A DNA stretch of 23,595 nt from Rhabdothermincola sp036846205 (GCF_036846205.1 NZ_DAIUCK010000047.1:1-23595), one strand, 5' to 3'; positions 1 to 7,876 are shown, numbered from the stretch's first letter. Translations and numbers: made by a program. Notes: generated by a model from the sequence alone, not told the origin.

Positions 1-20
1 AGTCGGGGGTCGTGGTCGGG

Positions 21-1211
21 TCAGGCGGGGCGGAAGGTGAGCGGCATGCGGGCATAGCCGCGCACGTTGCCGGAGTGGATCCGCTCCATACCACCCTCGT
101 CGACCTCGTAGTCGCGCATCTGCTGGTGGATGTGCTCGAGAGCGATCCGCATCTCCAGCCGAGCGAGCGCCGCGCCGAGGCACACGTGGATGCCGTGACC
201 GAAGCCGAGATGGCGGTTGAGGCCGTCGCGGTCGATGTCGAACACGTCCGGGCGGTCCCACACCCGGGGGTCACGGTTGGCCGACCCGAGCAGCAACAGC
301 ACCTTGCCCCCTTCCCGCATCGTTACGCCATGAAGGGTGTGGTCGCGGGTGAGGGTGCGGGCCATGAGCTGGGTCGACCCTTCGTAGCGCAGGGTCTCCT
401 CGACCGCATCGGGAATCCGCGACGGGTCATCCAGCAGCTTCTGCCGTTCGGCCGGGTTGCGCCACAGCCAGTACACGGCATTGCCGATGAGCTTCGTGGT
501 GGTCTCGTTGCCGGCGATGATCAGCAGGAGGAGGAAGCCCACCACGTCACGGTCACCGAGCCGCTCCCCCTCCAGCGACGCCTCGAGCAGGGCGCTGGTG
601 AGGTCGTCGCCGGGCCGGGCCCGCTTCGCGGTCACCATTGCGCTCAGGTACTCGTACAGCCGTGCCCCGGCCTCGATCCCCCGGGCGGTCATCTCGGGCT
701 GGCCTTCGTCCCGGTGGATCATGTCGTCGGTCCAGCCCCGGAGCATGTCCTGATCGTCGGGTGGGACCCCGAGCATGGTGGAGATCACGTCCATGGGCAG
801 CTTCGCCGAGTAGTCGCCGATGAGGTCGCAGCGGCCCTCGGGCACGAGAGGGTCGAGGTACTTGGCGGACAGCGCCCGGATGCTCGGCTCCAGGTCGGCG
901 ACCCGCCGGGGGGTGAAGACCCGGCTCACCAGCCGGCGCATCGCCGTGTGCTCGGGCGGGTCCATCGTGAGCATCATCGGGAGGGGGCTCTTGGGCTCGA
1001 GGGTGATTCCGTGCCGGTTGCAGAACGTCTCGTGGTCGTGCAGGGCGGCCAGCACGTCGTCGTAGCGGGAGAGGGCGTAGAAGCCGAGCTCCCGGTTCTC
1101 GTAGACCGGTGCCTCCTCCCGCAGTCGCTCGTAGAAGGGGAACGGGTCGTCGTGGACCTCGTGCGCGTACGGGTTGAACTCCACGGGTGTGGTCGTCGAC
1201 GCCCCGGCCAT
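21..1211 (-). CDS. Cytochrome P450
   Basis: Soluble class I bacterial P450 of 396 residues, a normal length. It should hydroxylate a hydrophobic substrate using electrons from a separate ferredoxin and reductase, neither of which is in the window. Visible motifs are the I-helix oxygen-activation signature AGNETT (233-238), the K-helix ExxR (E272, R275) and the heme loop FGHGIHVCLG with ligand C344. The ATG at 1211 is preceded by a strong site (AGGGAGGGG on the minus strand, 1218-1226). It diverges from an amidohydrolase across a region with two tandem palindromes, so the two genes are probably co-regulated. The setting among lipid and steroid-type genes suggests a steroid, terpenoid or fatty-acid substrate, but the sequence does not fix this. 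P450 identity is certain; the subfamily is not assigned. Confidence 0.95.
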   Translation of the reverse strand: MAGASTTTPVEFNPYAHEVHDDPFPFYERLREEAPVYENRELGFYALSRYDDVLAALHDHETFCNRHGITLEPKSPLPMMLTMDPPEHTAMRRLVSRVFTPRRVADLEPSIRALSAKYLDPLVPEGRCDLIGDYSAKLPMDVISTMLGVPPDDQDMLRGWTDDMIHRDEGQPEMTARGIEAGARLYEYLSAMVTAKRARPGDDLTSALLEASLEGERLGDRDVVGFLLLLIIAGNETTTKLIGNAVYWLWRNPAERQKLLDDPSRIPDAVEETLRYEGSTQLMARTLTRDHTLHGVTMREGGKVLLLLGSANRDPRVWDRPDVFDIDRDGLNRHLGFGHGIHVCLGAALARLEMRIALEHIHQQMRDYEVDEGGMERIHSGNVRGYARMPLTFRPA

Positions 1212-1259
1212 GACGGGCCCCTCCCTGGTCGTCCGCCGTCCGGCTCGACCCGCTGGTCT

Positions 1260-1296
1260 CTGAACGGCGGTTCAGATAATGTGAACCGTGCTTCAG
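1260..1296. promoter_or_regulatory. Tandem palindromic operator pair in divergent promoter
   Basis: Two 16-bp inverted repeats of the same design lie side by side: CTGAACGGCGGTTCAG (1260-1275) and GTGAACCGTGCTTCAG (1281-1296). Their starts are 21 bp apart, two helical turns, as expected for two regulator dimers on one face of the DNA. A good -10 hexamer for the rightward gene, GATAAT (1275-1280), sits exactly between them. Arms resemble the AAC/GTT half-sites found elsewhere in the window, but the spacer is 4 bp rather than 2, so a different TetR-type regulator is more likely. Binding is inferred. Confidence 0.55.
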
Positions 1297-1341
1297 AGTA
1301 GACGATCGCCGTCCGGGGCACACGCCCGAGGGGAGGGACCG

Positions 1342-2616
1342 ATGCGGGCTGACGAGATGATCCTGGTGAGCGTCGACGACCACGTGGTCGAGCCGCCCGG
1401 CCTCTTCGACGGGCGCATGCCGGCCAAGTACGCGGACCGGGCGCCACGGGTGCGCCGGAAGCGCAGCGGGGTCGACGTGTGGACCTTCGAGGGCCAGGAC
1501 ATCGCCAACCTGGCCATCAACGCGGTCGCCGGGCGACCCCGCGAGGAGTACGGCATCGACCCCACGTCCTTCGAGCAGATCCGCCCCGGCTGCTACGACG
1601 TGCACGAGCGGATCAAGGACATGAACGCCGCGGGCATCCTCGGGTCGATGTGCTTCCCGTCGTTCCCCGGGTTCGCCGGGCGCCTGTTCGCCAACGTGGA
1701 CGACAAGGACTTCGCCCTCGCCACCCTCCAGGCCTACAACGACTGGCACATCGAGGACTGGTGCGGCGCCTACCCGGGCCGGTTCATGCCCCTGGCCCTG
1801 CCGGCCCTGTGGAGTGCCGAGGAGACGGCCAAGGAGGTCTACCGGGTGGCCGAGAAGGGCTGCTTCGCCATGACCTTCCCCGAGAACCCGGCGGTGCTCG
1901 GCTACCCGAGCCTCCACACCGACTACTGGGATCCTTTCTGGCAGGCGTGCAGCGACACGGGCACCGTGCCCTGTATGCACATCGGCTCGTCGTCGCAGCT
2001 CGTCGTGACCTCCGACGACGCGCCGGTCGACGTGATGATCACACTCCAGCCCCTCAACCTGGTGCAGTGCGCCACCGATCTGGTGTGGTCGGGCATCTTC
2101 CTCCGGTTCCCGCAGCTCAGGGTGGCGTTGAGCGAAGGTGGCATCGGTTGGATCCCCTACTTCCTCGAGCGCATCGATCGCACCTACGACCGCCATCGGG
2201 CGTGGACCGGTCAGGACCTGAAGGGCAAGCTGCCCAGTGAGCTGTTCCGCGAGCACGTCATCACCTGCTTCATCGACGACCCGGTCGGGGTGAAGCTGCG
2301 CGACCAGATCGGTCTCGACATGATCACCTGGGAGTGCGACTACCCCCATTCCGACACCGCATGGCCCGACGCCGCGGAGGCCCTCGAGGCGGAGCTGGCC
2401 GGGCTGAGCGACGAGGAGATCGACAAGATCACCCACCTCAACGCGATGCGGCTGTTCTCCTACGACCCGTTCTCGGTCCGGCCCCGCGAGCAGTGCACCG
2501 TCGGGGCGCTCAAGGCCGAAGCGGGGGATCACGACGTGTCGATCAAGCCCAGCGGGCAGACGATGTCGCACGGCGCGGTCACCGCGGCCGCGGTGCAGGC
2601 CAAGGCCACCGCCTGA
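1342..2616 (+). CDS. Amidohydrolase_2-family metal-dependent hydrolase or decarboxylase
   Basis: A 424-residue protein of the amidohydrolase-2 (ACMSD/LigW-like) TIM-barrel family, whose members hydrolyse or decarboxylate small carboxylated substrates with one divalent metal. Likely active-site residues are the N-terminal D12-D13-H14 followed by E17-P, H213 (CMHIG), E265 (SEGGIGW) and D333 (ECDYPHSD), so the site looks intact. I chose the ATG at 1342 because GGGGAGGGA lies just upstream. A leaderless GTG at 1288 is a real alternative: it is in frame, 7 bases after the GATAAT hexamer, and would add 18 poorly ordered residues. It diverges from the P450 and shares its operator region, so it may act on the same substrate. 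The substrate is unknown. Confidence 0.85.
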   Translation: MRADEMILVSVDDHVVEPPGLFDGRMPAKYADRAPRVRRKRSGVDVWTFEGQDIANLAINAVAGRPREEYGIDPTSFEQIRPGCYDVHERIKDMNAAGILGSMCFPSFPGFAGRLFANVDDKDFALATLQAYNDWHIEDWCGAYPGRFMPLALPALWSAEETAKEVYRVAEKGCFAMTFPENPAVLGYPSLHTDYWDPFWQACSDTGTVPCMHIGSSSQLVVTSDDAPVDVMITLQPLNLVQCATDLVWSGIFLRFPQLRVALSEGGIGWIPYFLERIDRTYDRHRAWTGQDLKGKLPSELFREHVITCFIDDPVGVKLRDQIGLDMITWECDYPHSDTAWPDAAEALEAELAGLSDEEIDKITHLNAMRLFSYDPFSVRPREQCTVGALKAEAGDHDVSIKPSGQTMSHGAVTAAAVQAKATA

Positions 2617-2622
2617 GCCGGC

Positions 2623-3150
2623 CTATCGCCGTCGGGTCGAGGTCGTCGTGGTGGTCGTGGTCTCCGGCGCGGGCGGTGGTTCACCGGTGGCGGTGACGGT
2701 CACCGAGAACCGGGCGGTCCGGCCGGCGGGATCGGGATTGCCGTCGCTGCCCACGTAGCGCAGTTCGACGGTGGCGTTCCCCTCGCGCCGGGCGGCGAAG
2801 GAGATCACCTCGGCGTCACCGTCACCGGGCAGCGCCGTGGTGCTGGTCAGCAGCTCGTTGCCCAGCGGCGCCAGCACGCCCGGATCGGGTCGCCCCACCA
2901 GCTGCCAGCGGAAGCCCGCCGAGTGCTCGGCGGGCAGCAGGATCCCGAACCGGGCTCCCACGGCCACCAGGATGGGTTGGTCAGGGTCGATGAACACTGG
3001 GAAGGCCCGCGGGTCGCCCCCGTCCGCGCCGGCGATCGTCGTCGCTCCGGCGCTGGTGGTGGGGCCGGCGCTCGGGGCTTCCGATCCGGAGCAGCCCGCG
3101 AGCAGCGCGGCCAGTGCAACCACCGCGATCGTGGCTCGGCGGCAGGGCAT
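2623..3150 (-). CDS. Small lipoprotein with chagasin-like (I42) domain
   Basis: A 175-residue exported lipoprotein. The signal peptide ends in a lipobox LAGC with lipidated C20, followed by a Ser/Ala/Thr/Gly-rich linker. Residues about 55-153 resemble the I42/chagasin cysteine-protease inhibitor fold: the segment HSAGFRW (76-82) sits where chagasins carry NPTTGY-W, and a Gly-rich loop near 109-112 precedes a hydrophobic strand and a charged turn. The key loop is degenerate, so inhibitor activity is doubtful. The tail is Pro/Thr-rich with seven consecutive threonines before RRR. A TAGGGT hexamer 6 bases before the ATG suggests a leaderless transcript. It diverges from the acyl-CoA dehydrogenase and ends 6 bp from the converging amidohydrolase. 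Lipoprotein nature is firm; the I42 assignment is moderate. Confidence 0.75.
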   Translation of the reverse strand: MPCRRATIAVVALAALLAGCSGSEAPSAGPTTSAGATTIAGADGGDPRAFPVFIDPDQPILVAVGARFGILLPAEHSAGFRWQLVGRPDPGVLAPLGNELLTSTTALPGDGDAEVISFAARREGNATVELRYVGSDGNPDPAGRTARFSVTVTATGEPPPAPETTTTTTTSTRRR

Positions 3151-3156
3151 CCCTGC

Positions 3157-3162
3157 ACCCTA
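3157..3162 (-). promoter_or_regulatory. -10 hexamer of a leaderless promoter (lipoprotein)
   Basis: On the minus strand this reads TAGGGT, matching the actinobacterial TAnnnT pattern. It is followed by six bases and then the ATG at 3150, so transcription would start at or next to the start codon. No Shine-Dalgarno is needed in this arrangement. Inferred. Confidence 0.4.
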
Positions 3163-3193
3163 TGCGGCCCTCGTGCCTCCTTCGCACCGCGAC

Positions 3194-3211
3194 GAGAACA
3201 CGTTCTAGAGT
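3194..3211 (+). promoter_or_regulatory. KstR-like operator fused to -10 (acyl-CoA dehydrogenase promoter)
   Basis: GAGAACACGTTCTA (3194-3207) matches the KstR-type palindrome TnnAACnnGTTnnA except for the first base. Its final TA begins a TAGAGT -10 hexamer (3206-3211), which is followed by six bases and the GTG start at 3218. A bound repressor would cover the -10. The minus-strand form of the acyl-CoA synthetase site is the identical 14-mer. The motif is seen directly; regulator identity is inferred from known mycobacterial and rhodococcal KstR sites. Confidence 0.7.
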
Positions 3212-3217
3212 CCCCGC

Positions 3218-4447
3218 GTGGACTTCGACGACACGCCGGAGGAAGCCGCGTTCCGCCGGGAGGTGCGGGCGTTCCTCGAGGCCCATGCCCGGCGCAAGAC
3301 CGGCACCGACGCCGACTGGTCGCGCGGCGGCGTCTCAGAGGACCCGGAGCAAGCCGCCGCGTACCTGGAACGCTGCCGGGCCTGGCAGCGCACCCTCTTC
3401 GACAACGGCTGGGCCGGCATCACCTGGCCGAAGGAGTACGGCGGGCGGGGTGGCACGCCGGCGGAGAGCATCATCTTCAACCAGGAGGCCTCGCAGTTCG
3501 ACGTCACCACGGGCTTCATCGGCGCGGCTCAGCAGCTCGTCGGCCCGCCGCTGCTGCGGTTCGGCACCGAGGAGCAGAAGGCTCGCTACATCCCGTCGAT
3601 GTTGAAGGGGGACGAGCTGTGGTGCCAACTCTTCAGCGAGCCCGGCGCCGGTTCCGATCTGGCCGCGTTGGCGACCCGGGCGGTGCGGGACGGCGACGAG
3701 TGGGTGGTCACCGGCCAGAAGGTGTGGACCTCGGAGGCCCAGCACGCCGATTTCGGCATCCTGCTCGCTCGCACGGACCCTGACGCCCCGAAGCACAAGG
3801 GCATCACCTTCTTCATCGTCGACATGCACTCCCCGGGTATCGAGATTCGCCCGCTGGTGCAGGCCACCGGCTTGTCGCACTTCAACGAGGTGTTCCTGAC
3901 CGAGGTCCGCATCCCCGCCGGCAATGTCGTGGGCGAGGTGAACGGGGGCTGGGCGGTGGCTCGCACCACCCTGGCGAGCGAGGCGGGGATGATCGGCGGT
4001 GCCGGCCAGACCACCACGTTCCAGGCCGTCCTGGAGCTGGCCCGGGCGTGCGGGCGGACCGCCGACCCGATCGTCCGGCAGGGGCTCGCCGACGTGTACA
4101 TCCGTGAGCGCATCCTCAAGTTCCACCAGATGCGCATGCAGACCGCGATCATGCACCGCCGGGGCTCGCCGCCGGACCCGTCGGTCCTCAAGAACTTCTT
4201 CACCCAGTCGCTCTCGAAGCGGGTCGACCTGGCGATCGCGCTGGAGGGCGCCCACGGGATGCTGGCCAGCGCCGATGCCCCCCAGGACGGGTTCTGGCAG
4301 AAGCAGCACATGGCGCAGTTCTCGTCGCGCATCGGGGGCGGCACCAACGAGGTGCACCGGAACATGATCGGCGAACGGGCGCTCGGCCTCCCCCCGGAGC
4401 CACGCGACGACAAGGACGTGCCCTGGCGTGACCTCCCCAAGTCCTGA
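3218..4447 (+). CDS. Acyl-CoA dehydrogenase (FadE-type)
   Basis: A 409-residue FAD enzyme that introduces the alpha,beta double bond in an acyl-CoA during beta-oxidation. An N-terminal helical domain (GITWPKEYGG at 68-77) leads to the FAD/substrate motif QLFSEPGAGSD (137-147) and the beta-domain GQKVWTS (166-172). The C-terminal domain carries the nucleotide motif RIGGGTNEVHRNMIGERALG (371-390). Full length. The GTG start at 3218 fits the N-terminus of the family (DFDDTPEEAAFRREVR) and lies 6 bases after a -10 hexamer, so the mRNA is probably leaderless. The KstR-like operator overlapping that promoter suggests a role in sterol side-chain or ring-fragment oxidation. Many steroid FadE enzymes work as alpha2-beta2 heterotetramers, but no second dehydrogenase is in view, so the partner, if any, is elsewhere. 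Confidence 0.93.
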   Translation: MDFDDTPEEAAFRREVRAFLEAHARRKTGTDADWSRGGVSEDPEQAAAYLERCRAWQRTLFDNGWAGITWPKEYGGRGGTPAESIIFNQEASQFDVTTGFIGAAQQLVGPPLLRFGTEEQKARYIPSMLKGDELWCQLFSEPGAGSDLAALATRAVRDGDEWVVTGQKVWTSEAQHADFGILLARTDPDAPKHKGITFFIVDMHSPGIEIRPLVQATGLSHFNEVFLTEVRIPAGNVVGEVNGGWAVARTTLASEAGMIGGAGQTTTFQAVLELARACGRTADPIVRQGLADVYIRERILKFHQMRMQTAIMHRRGSPPDPSVLKNFFTQSLSKRVDLAIALEGAHGMLASADAPQDGFWQKQHMAQFSSRIGGGTNEVHRNMIGERALGLPPEPRDDKDVPWRDLPKS

Positions 4448-4465
4448 CCGGGACCACCTCCACAC

Positions 4466-4516
4466 CGGGCCTGTGGCGATCAGGCGCCTCAGCAGCGTTC
4501 GAGCACCACAGGCTCG
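4466..4516 (+). terminator. Strong hairpin after acyl-CoA dehydrogenase gene
   Basis: Bases 4466-4476 pair with 4506-4516 to give an 11-bp stem with one G-U pair and a 29-base loop, starting about 20 bases after the stop codon. There is no T-run, as is common for actinobacterial terminators. It separates the dehydrogenase from the next gene, which has its own -10. Confidence 0.45.
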
Positions 4517-4558
4517 ACCGTTCGTCCTGCCGCGGGTGGTTTCCCGGGCGACCGCTGC

Positions 4559-4564
4559 GACAAT
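4559..4564 (+). promoter_or_regulatory. -10 hexamer of a leaderless promoter (PH-like membrane protein)
   Basis: GACAAT is followed by six bases and the GTG start at 4571. This matches the leaderless spacing seen at other genes here. It also explains why that gene has no usable ribosome site. Confidence 0.4.
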
Positions 4565-4570
4565 GGTGGG

Positions 4571-4987
4571 GTGACGTCGAGCCTGAGCCGCTACCGGCTG
4601 CGCATGTCCCCCTTGCGCCGGGCGCTCACGACGCTGCTGCTCTCGCTGATCGCGATCCTCTTCTTCGTCCCGGGTGTGCTGGCGTCGCCTCTCGGGGGCT
4701 GGTGGCGGCTGATGAGCGCGGTCGGGCTGGTGCTTTCGATCGTGGGGCTGCGCATCGTGCTCGGGCCGGTCATCGTGGTTCGCGACGAGGGCTTGCGCAT
4801 CCAGCGCAACTGGCCGCTCCGCCGGGACATCCCCTGGTACCGGATCTTCCAGGTCGACGTGATCCCGGGCTTCTGGAACCTCGAGATCGAGCTCAACTCG
4901 GGCGAGCGGATCGCGCTGCCCTGCGTGGACGAGGTGGACCGGCTCTACGAGGAGCTCGAGCGCCACCGCAGCGAGATCGACGCCTGA
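4571..4987 (+). CDS. Small membrane protein with bacterial PH-like domain
   Basis: A 138-residue protein with a basic N-terminus, two predicted transmembrane helices (about 17-38 and 44-66) and a cytoplasmic C-terminal domain. That domain (about 66-132) has the pattern of bacterial PH-like proteins: a VRDEGLRI strand, a W-P-L and IPW turn, a strand ending NLEIELNSGERIALPCVD, and an amphipathic final helix. Such proteins are usually of unknown function. The GTG start at 4571 is chosen for its leaderless promoter; an ATG at 4604 is a weaker alternative. It converges with the acyl-CoA synthetase gene, the two stop codons lying in the arms of one hairpin. No link to lipid catabolism is evident beyond location. 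Confidence 0.75.
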   Translation: MTSSLSRYRLRMSPLRRALTTLLLSLIAILFFVPGVLASPLGGWWRLMSAVGLVLSIVGLRIVLGPVIVVRDEGLRIQRNWPLRRDIPWYRIFQVDVIPGFWNLEIELNSGERIALPCVDEVDRLYEELERHRSEIDA

Positions 4988-5018
4988 GCGGCCAGGATCG
5001 CGTCGCCGGTCCGCTCAG
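4984..5018. terminator. Bidirectional hairpin containing both stop codons
   Basis: CTGAGCGG (4984-4991) and CCGCTCAG (5011-5018) form a perfect 8-bp stem with a 19-base loop between two converging genes. The TGA of the plus-strand gene and the TGA of the minus-strand gene are both inside the stem. There is no T-run, so termination is inferred from position and symmetry. Confidence 0.4.
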
Positions 5019-6565
5019 ATCTTGGCGTCGCGGCCTTCCCAGTAGGGGTCCCGAAGCTTGCGCTTGTAGAGCTTGCCGTTGGGGTCCCGTGGCAGCTCGG
5101 CCATGAAGTCGATCGTCTTGGGACGCTTGAACTTCGCCAGCCGATCCTCGCAGAAGGCGAGGATCTCCTCCCGCAGCTCGTCGTTCGGCTCGACCCCTTC
5201 CGCCGGCTGCACCACCGCCTTGATCTCCTCGCCCCAGTCGGGGTGCGGGATCCCGAACACCGCCACATCCGCGATCTTCGGGAACGTGAGCAGCTCGCCT
5301 TCGATCTCGGCCGGGTAGATGTTCACCCCACCCGAGATGATCATGTCGCTCTTGCGATCCTTGAGGAACAGGTAGCCGTCCTCGTCCAGCAGGCCCCAGT
5401 CGCCCACGGTGAAGAAGCCGTCCCGCCGGTTGTCCTCGGTCTTGCGCTTGTCGCCCTTGTACTCGAAGTTCGCCTGGGCGAGGGACATGTACACGGTGCC
5501 CTCGGTGTTGGGTGGGAGCTGGTTGCCGTCGTCGTCGAGGATGCGGATCTCCGAGCCGGCCCAGGCCTTGCCCACGCTGCCCGGCTTGGCCAACCACTCC
5601 TGGGCGGTGATGATCGTCCCGCCGCCCTCGGTGGCCGCGTAGTACTCCATGACCGCGTCGCCCCACCACTCGATCATCCGGCGTTTGATGTCGGGGGGGC
5701 AGGGAGCGGCCGCGTGCACCATGCAGCGCAGCGACGACACGTCGTAGCGGTTCCGGACCTCCTCGGGCAGGGCGAGCAGCCGGTGGAACTGGGTCGGCAC
5801 CATGTGCGACGTGGTGACCTGGTGGCGCTCGATGAGCTCGAGCATGCCTTCCGGGGTCCACTTGTCCATGAGGACCACCTTGTGGCCCATGTGCATCGAG
5901 TTGGCCGTCCACATGAGCACGGCCGTGTGGTAGAGGGGTGAGCCGGTGATGTGGACGTTGTCGTCGAAGGGCTGCACCCCGAACATCCCCTGGAATCCCG
6001 CGTAGAGCTCGCCGAGGACGTCGGGGTCGATGTCGACCAGCGCCCGCTTCACCCCCTTGGGGCGGCCGGTGGTGCCGGAGGTGTAGTGCATCGGCGCCCC
6101 GGCGACGCGGTCGTCGGGGTTGGTGGTGGGCTGGCCTTCGAGCAGATCACTCCAGGGCCGCAGCCCCTCGATCGGGCCGACCGCGAAGCACCGGTCGGCG
6201 TCGAGGGTGATCTCGGTCATGGCCTTGCGGACCTCGTCCGCGTACCTGGCGCTGGCCACGAACACCTTCGCCTCGCTGTCGTTGACGATGTAGGCGATCT
6301 CGGGGCCGACGAGGTGATGGTTGATGGGCGTGAGGTAGAGGCCGATCTGCATGGCCCCGAGGTAGAGCTGGATCATCTCCAGCCCGTTGGGCAGCACGCA
6401 GGCTACGGTGTCGCCCCGCTCGAGGCCCTGGGCTCGCAGCCCGTGGCTCACCTGGTTGGCGGCGGCCAGCAGCTCGCCGGCGGTGTGCTCGGCACCGTCG
6501 GGGGTCACGAGCGCCACCCGGTCGGGATCGCTCTGCGCCAGCTTCCAGAACCCCAGCTCGGCCAT
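5015..6565 (-). CDS. Acyl-CoA synthetase (FadD-type, AMP-forming)
   Basis: A 516-residue ANL-superfamily ligase that activates a carboxylic acid to its CoA thioester through an acyl-AMP intermediate. Motifs in order are the P-loop YTSGTTGRPKG (161-171), A5 YAATEGGG (309-316), A7 FTVGDWG (385-391), A8 DRKSDMIISGGVNIYPAEIE (403-422) and the C-terminal catalytic lysine K498 in PRDPNGK. The enzyme looks complete. The ATG at 6565 follows purine-rich AAGGGGACGAAGGAC. Its promoter carries a KstR-like operator, which points to a sterol side-chain acid or a similar branched or cyclic acid as substrate; a medium or long fatty acid remains possible. It diverges from the alcohol dehydrogenase. Confidence 0.93.
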   Translation of the reverse strand: MAELGFWKLAQSDPDRVALVTPDGAEHTAGELLAAANQVSHGLRAQGLERGDTVACVLPNGLEMIQLYLGAMQIGLYLTPINHHLVGPEIAYIVNDSEAKVFVASARYADEVRKAMTEITLDADRCFAVGPIEGLRPWSDLLEGQPTTNPDDRVAGAPMHYTSGTTGRPKGVKRALVDIDPDVLGELYAGFQGMFGVQPFDDNVHITGSPLYHTAVLMWTANSMHMGHKVVLMDKWTPEGMLELIERHQVTTSHMVPTQFHRLLALPEEVRNRYDVSSLRCMVHAAAPCPPDIKRRMIEWWGDAVMEYYAATEGGGTIITAQEWLAKPGSVGKAWAGSEIRILDDDGNQLPPNTEGTVYMSLAQANFEYKGDKRKTEDNRRDGFFTVGDWGLLDEDGYLFLKDRKSDMIISGGVNIYPAEIEGELLTFPKIADVAVFGIPHPDWGEEIKAVVQPAEGVEPNDELREEILAFCEDRLAKFKRPKTIDFMAELPRDPNGKLYKRKLRDPYWEGRDAKI

Positions 6566-6602
6566 GTCCTTCGTCCCCTTCAGCCGTATCTGACGATCTA
6601 TC

Positions 6603-6620
6603 AGGTTAGAACGTGTTCTC
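6603..6620 (-). promoter_or_regulatory. KstR-like operator fused to -10 (acyl-CoA synthetase promoter)
   Basis: On the minus strand GAGAACACGTTCTA (6620-6607) runs into a -10 hexamer TAACCT (6608-6603), sharing the TA. Transcription would start near 6596, about 31 bases before the ATG. The plus strand offers no -10 next to the palindrome, so the site should govern the synthetase rather than the divergent alcohol dehydrogenase. Confidence 0.7.
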
Positions 6621-6741
6621 GCCGATCTGCCACCGGCTGCGCGGGTGGTCGGGCCTCAGCCGGTGGGCGGTGGCCTGGTTGACCCGGTGATGGTGGGTCA
6701 GGGAGGATCGCGGCCTCATCACTTCGTTCAAGGGGGACCAC

Positions 6742-7827
6742 ATGCGTGCTGCAGTGCTACGCGAGATCGGTGGCGAGACGCTCGAGATCGTCGACGACGT
6801 GACGCTCGGCGAGCTCGGCCCGACCGACGTCAAGGTCGATATCAGGGCCACTGGCGTCTGCCATTCGGACCTGCACGCGATGAAGGGTGACCTGCCCCAG
6901 GGTGCGCCGTTCGTGCCGGGCCATGAGGGCGCCGGTGTGGTGTCGGAGGTCGGCTCGGCGGTGACGAGGCTGAGTGTCGGTGACCACGTCGTCGTGGCGT
7001 GGTCCCCGCCGTGCGGGCAGTGTGTGGCCTGCGTCGACCAGAAGAGCCCGCATCTGTGCATCATGATCCAGTTCGCCATCGCAGGGGTGCCCCGTTTCAA
7101 GGAGGGCGGCACGGACCTGTTCGGCATGGCGGGCACCGGCACCTTCGCTGAGCAGCTCATCGTCCCCCAGGAAGCCGCCATCAAGATCGATGACGACGTG
7201 CCCTTCGAGATCGCCTCGCTGATCGGCTGCGGCGTCACCACCGGCGTGGGCGCGGCGATCAACACCGCCAAGGTCGAGCCCGGCTCGACCTGCGTCGTGT
7301 TCGGCTGCGGCGGCGTGGGCATCTCGGTGATCCAGGGCTGTCGGGTGGCGGGCGCGGCGGTGATCGTCGCCGTCGACCTCAACGACGACAAGCTCGAGAT
7401 GGCCAAGCGCTTCGGTGCCACCCACTCGGTGAAGCCCGACGGTCTCGACGCGCTGAAGGGCGAGGTCACCGGCATGGCCGGTGGCTTCGACTACGCCTTC
7501 GAAGCGATCGGCCTCCCCCAGACCGTGCGTGCCGCCTACGACGCCGTGCGCCGCGGTGGCACGGCCATCGTGGTGGGTGTGGGCAACATGAGCCAGACCG
7601 TCGAGTTCAACATGTTCGAGCTGTTCTTCCAGGAGAAGACGCTGAAGGGCAGCTACTACGGCTCCGCGGATGTCCGTTCGGACTTCAACCGTTTCCTGCG
7701 GCTCTGGAAGGCGGGCAAGCTCGACCTCGAAGGGATGATCAGCCAGCGGATCACGTTGGACGACGTCAATGACGCCATCCAGAAGATGAAGCGGGGCGAG
7801 GTCATCCGCTCGGTCATCGAGCTCTGA
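6742..7827 (+). CDS. Zinc-dependent alcohol dehydrogenase, NAD-type
   Basis: A 361-residue medium-chain dehydrogenase that oxidises an alcohol to an aldehyde or ketone. Catalytic zinc ligands are C40 (GVCHSD), H61 with E62 (PGHEGAG) and C163 (IGCGVTTG). A structural zinc lobe has C91, C94, C97 and C106; the last spacing is one residue longer than in horse-liver-type enzymes. The Rossmann motif GCGGVG (188-193) with D212 at the end of the second strand favours NAD over NADP. The ATG at 6742 follows GGGGGA at good spacing. It resembles class III-like alcohol dehydrogenases common in mycobacteria and relatives. A weak TTGACC (6679-6684) may be its -35, but I see no convincing -10. The substrate is unknown. 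Confidence 0.92.
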   Translation: MRAAVLREIGGETLEIVDDVTLGELGPTDVKVDIRATGVCHSDLHAMKGDLPQGAPFVPGHEGAGVVSEVGSAVTRLSVGDHVVVAWSPPCGQCVACVDQKSPHLCIMIQFAIAGVPRFKEGGTDLFGMAGTGTFAEQLIVPQEAAIKIDDDVPFEIASLIGCGVTTGVGAAINTAKVEPGSTCVVFGCGGVGISVIQGCRVAGAAVIVAVDLNDDKLEMAKRFGATHSVKPDGLDALKGEVTGMAGGFDYAFEAIGLPQTVRAAYDAVRRGGTAIVVGVGNMSQTVEFNMFELFFQEKTLKGSYYGSADVRSDFNRFLRLWKAGKLDLEGMISQRITLDDVNDAIQKMKRGEVIRSVIEL

Positions 7828-7849
7828 GCCGGACGCGCTGATCGAGCCT

Positions 7850-7876
7850 CGCGGCGACCGTCCCCGAACGGCCGCG
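7850..7876 (+). terminator. Possible terminator after alcohol dehydrogenase
   Basis: CGCGG (7850-7854) pairs with CCGCG (7872-7876), and CCGT (7858-7861) pairs with ACGG (7868-7871). A 3-base bulge lies on one side and the loop is CCCCGA. It sits 23 bases after the stop codon and has no T-run. Confidence 0.35.

Noticed and set aside
553..2571. Long minus-strand open frame (about 670 codons) across the P450 and amidohydrolase genes
   Set aside because: It overlaps two well-supported genes and its translation is a low-complexity Arg/Pro/Gly/His-rich mix typical of the opposite frame of GC-rich genes.
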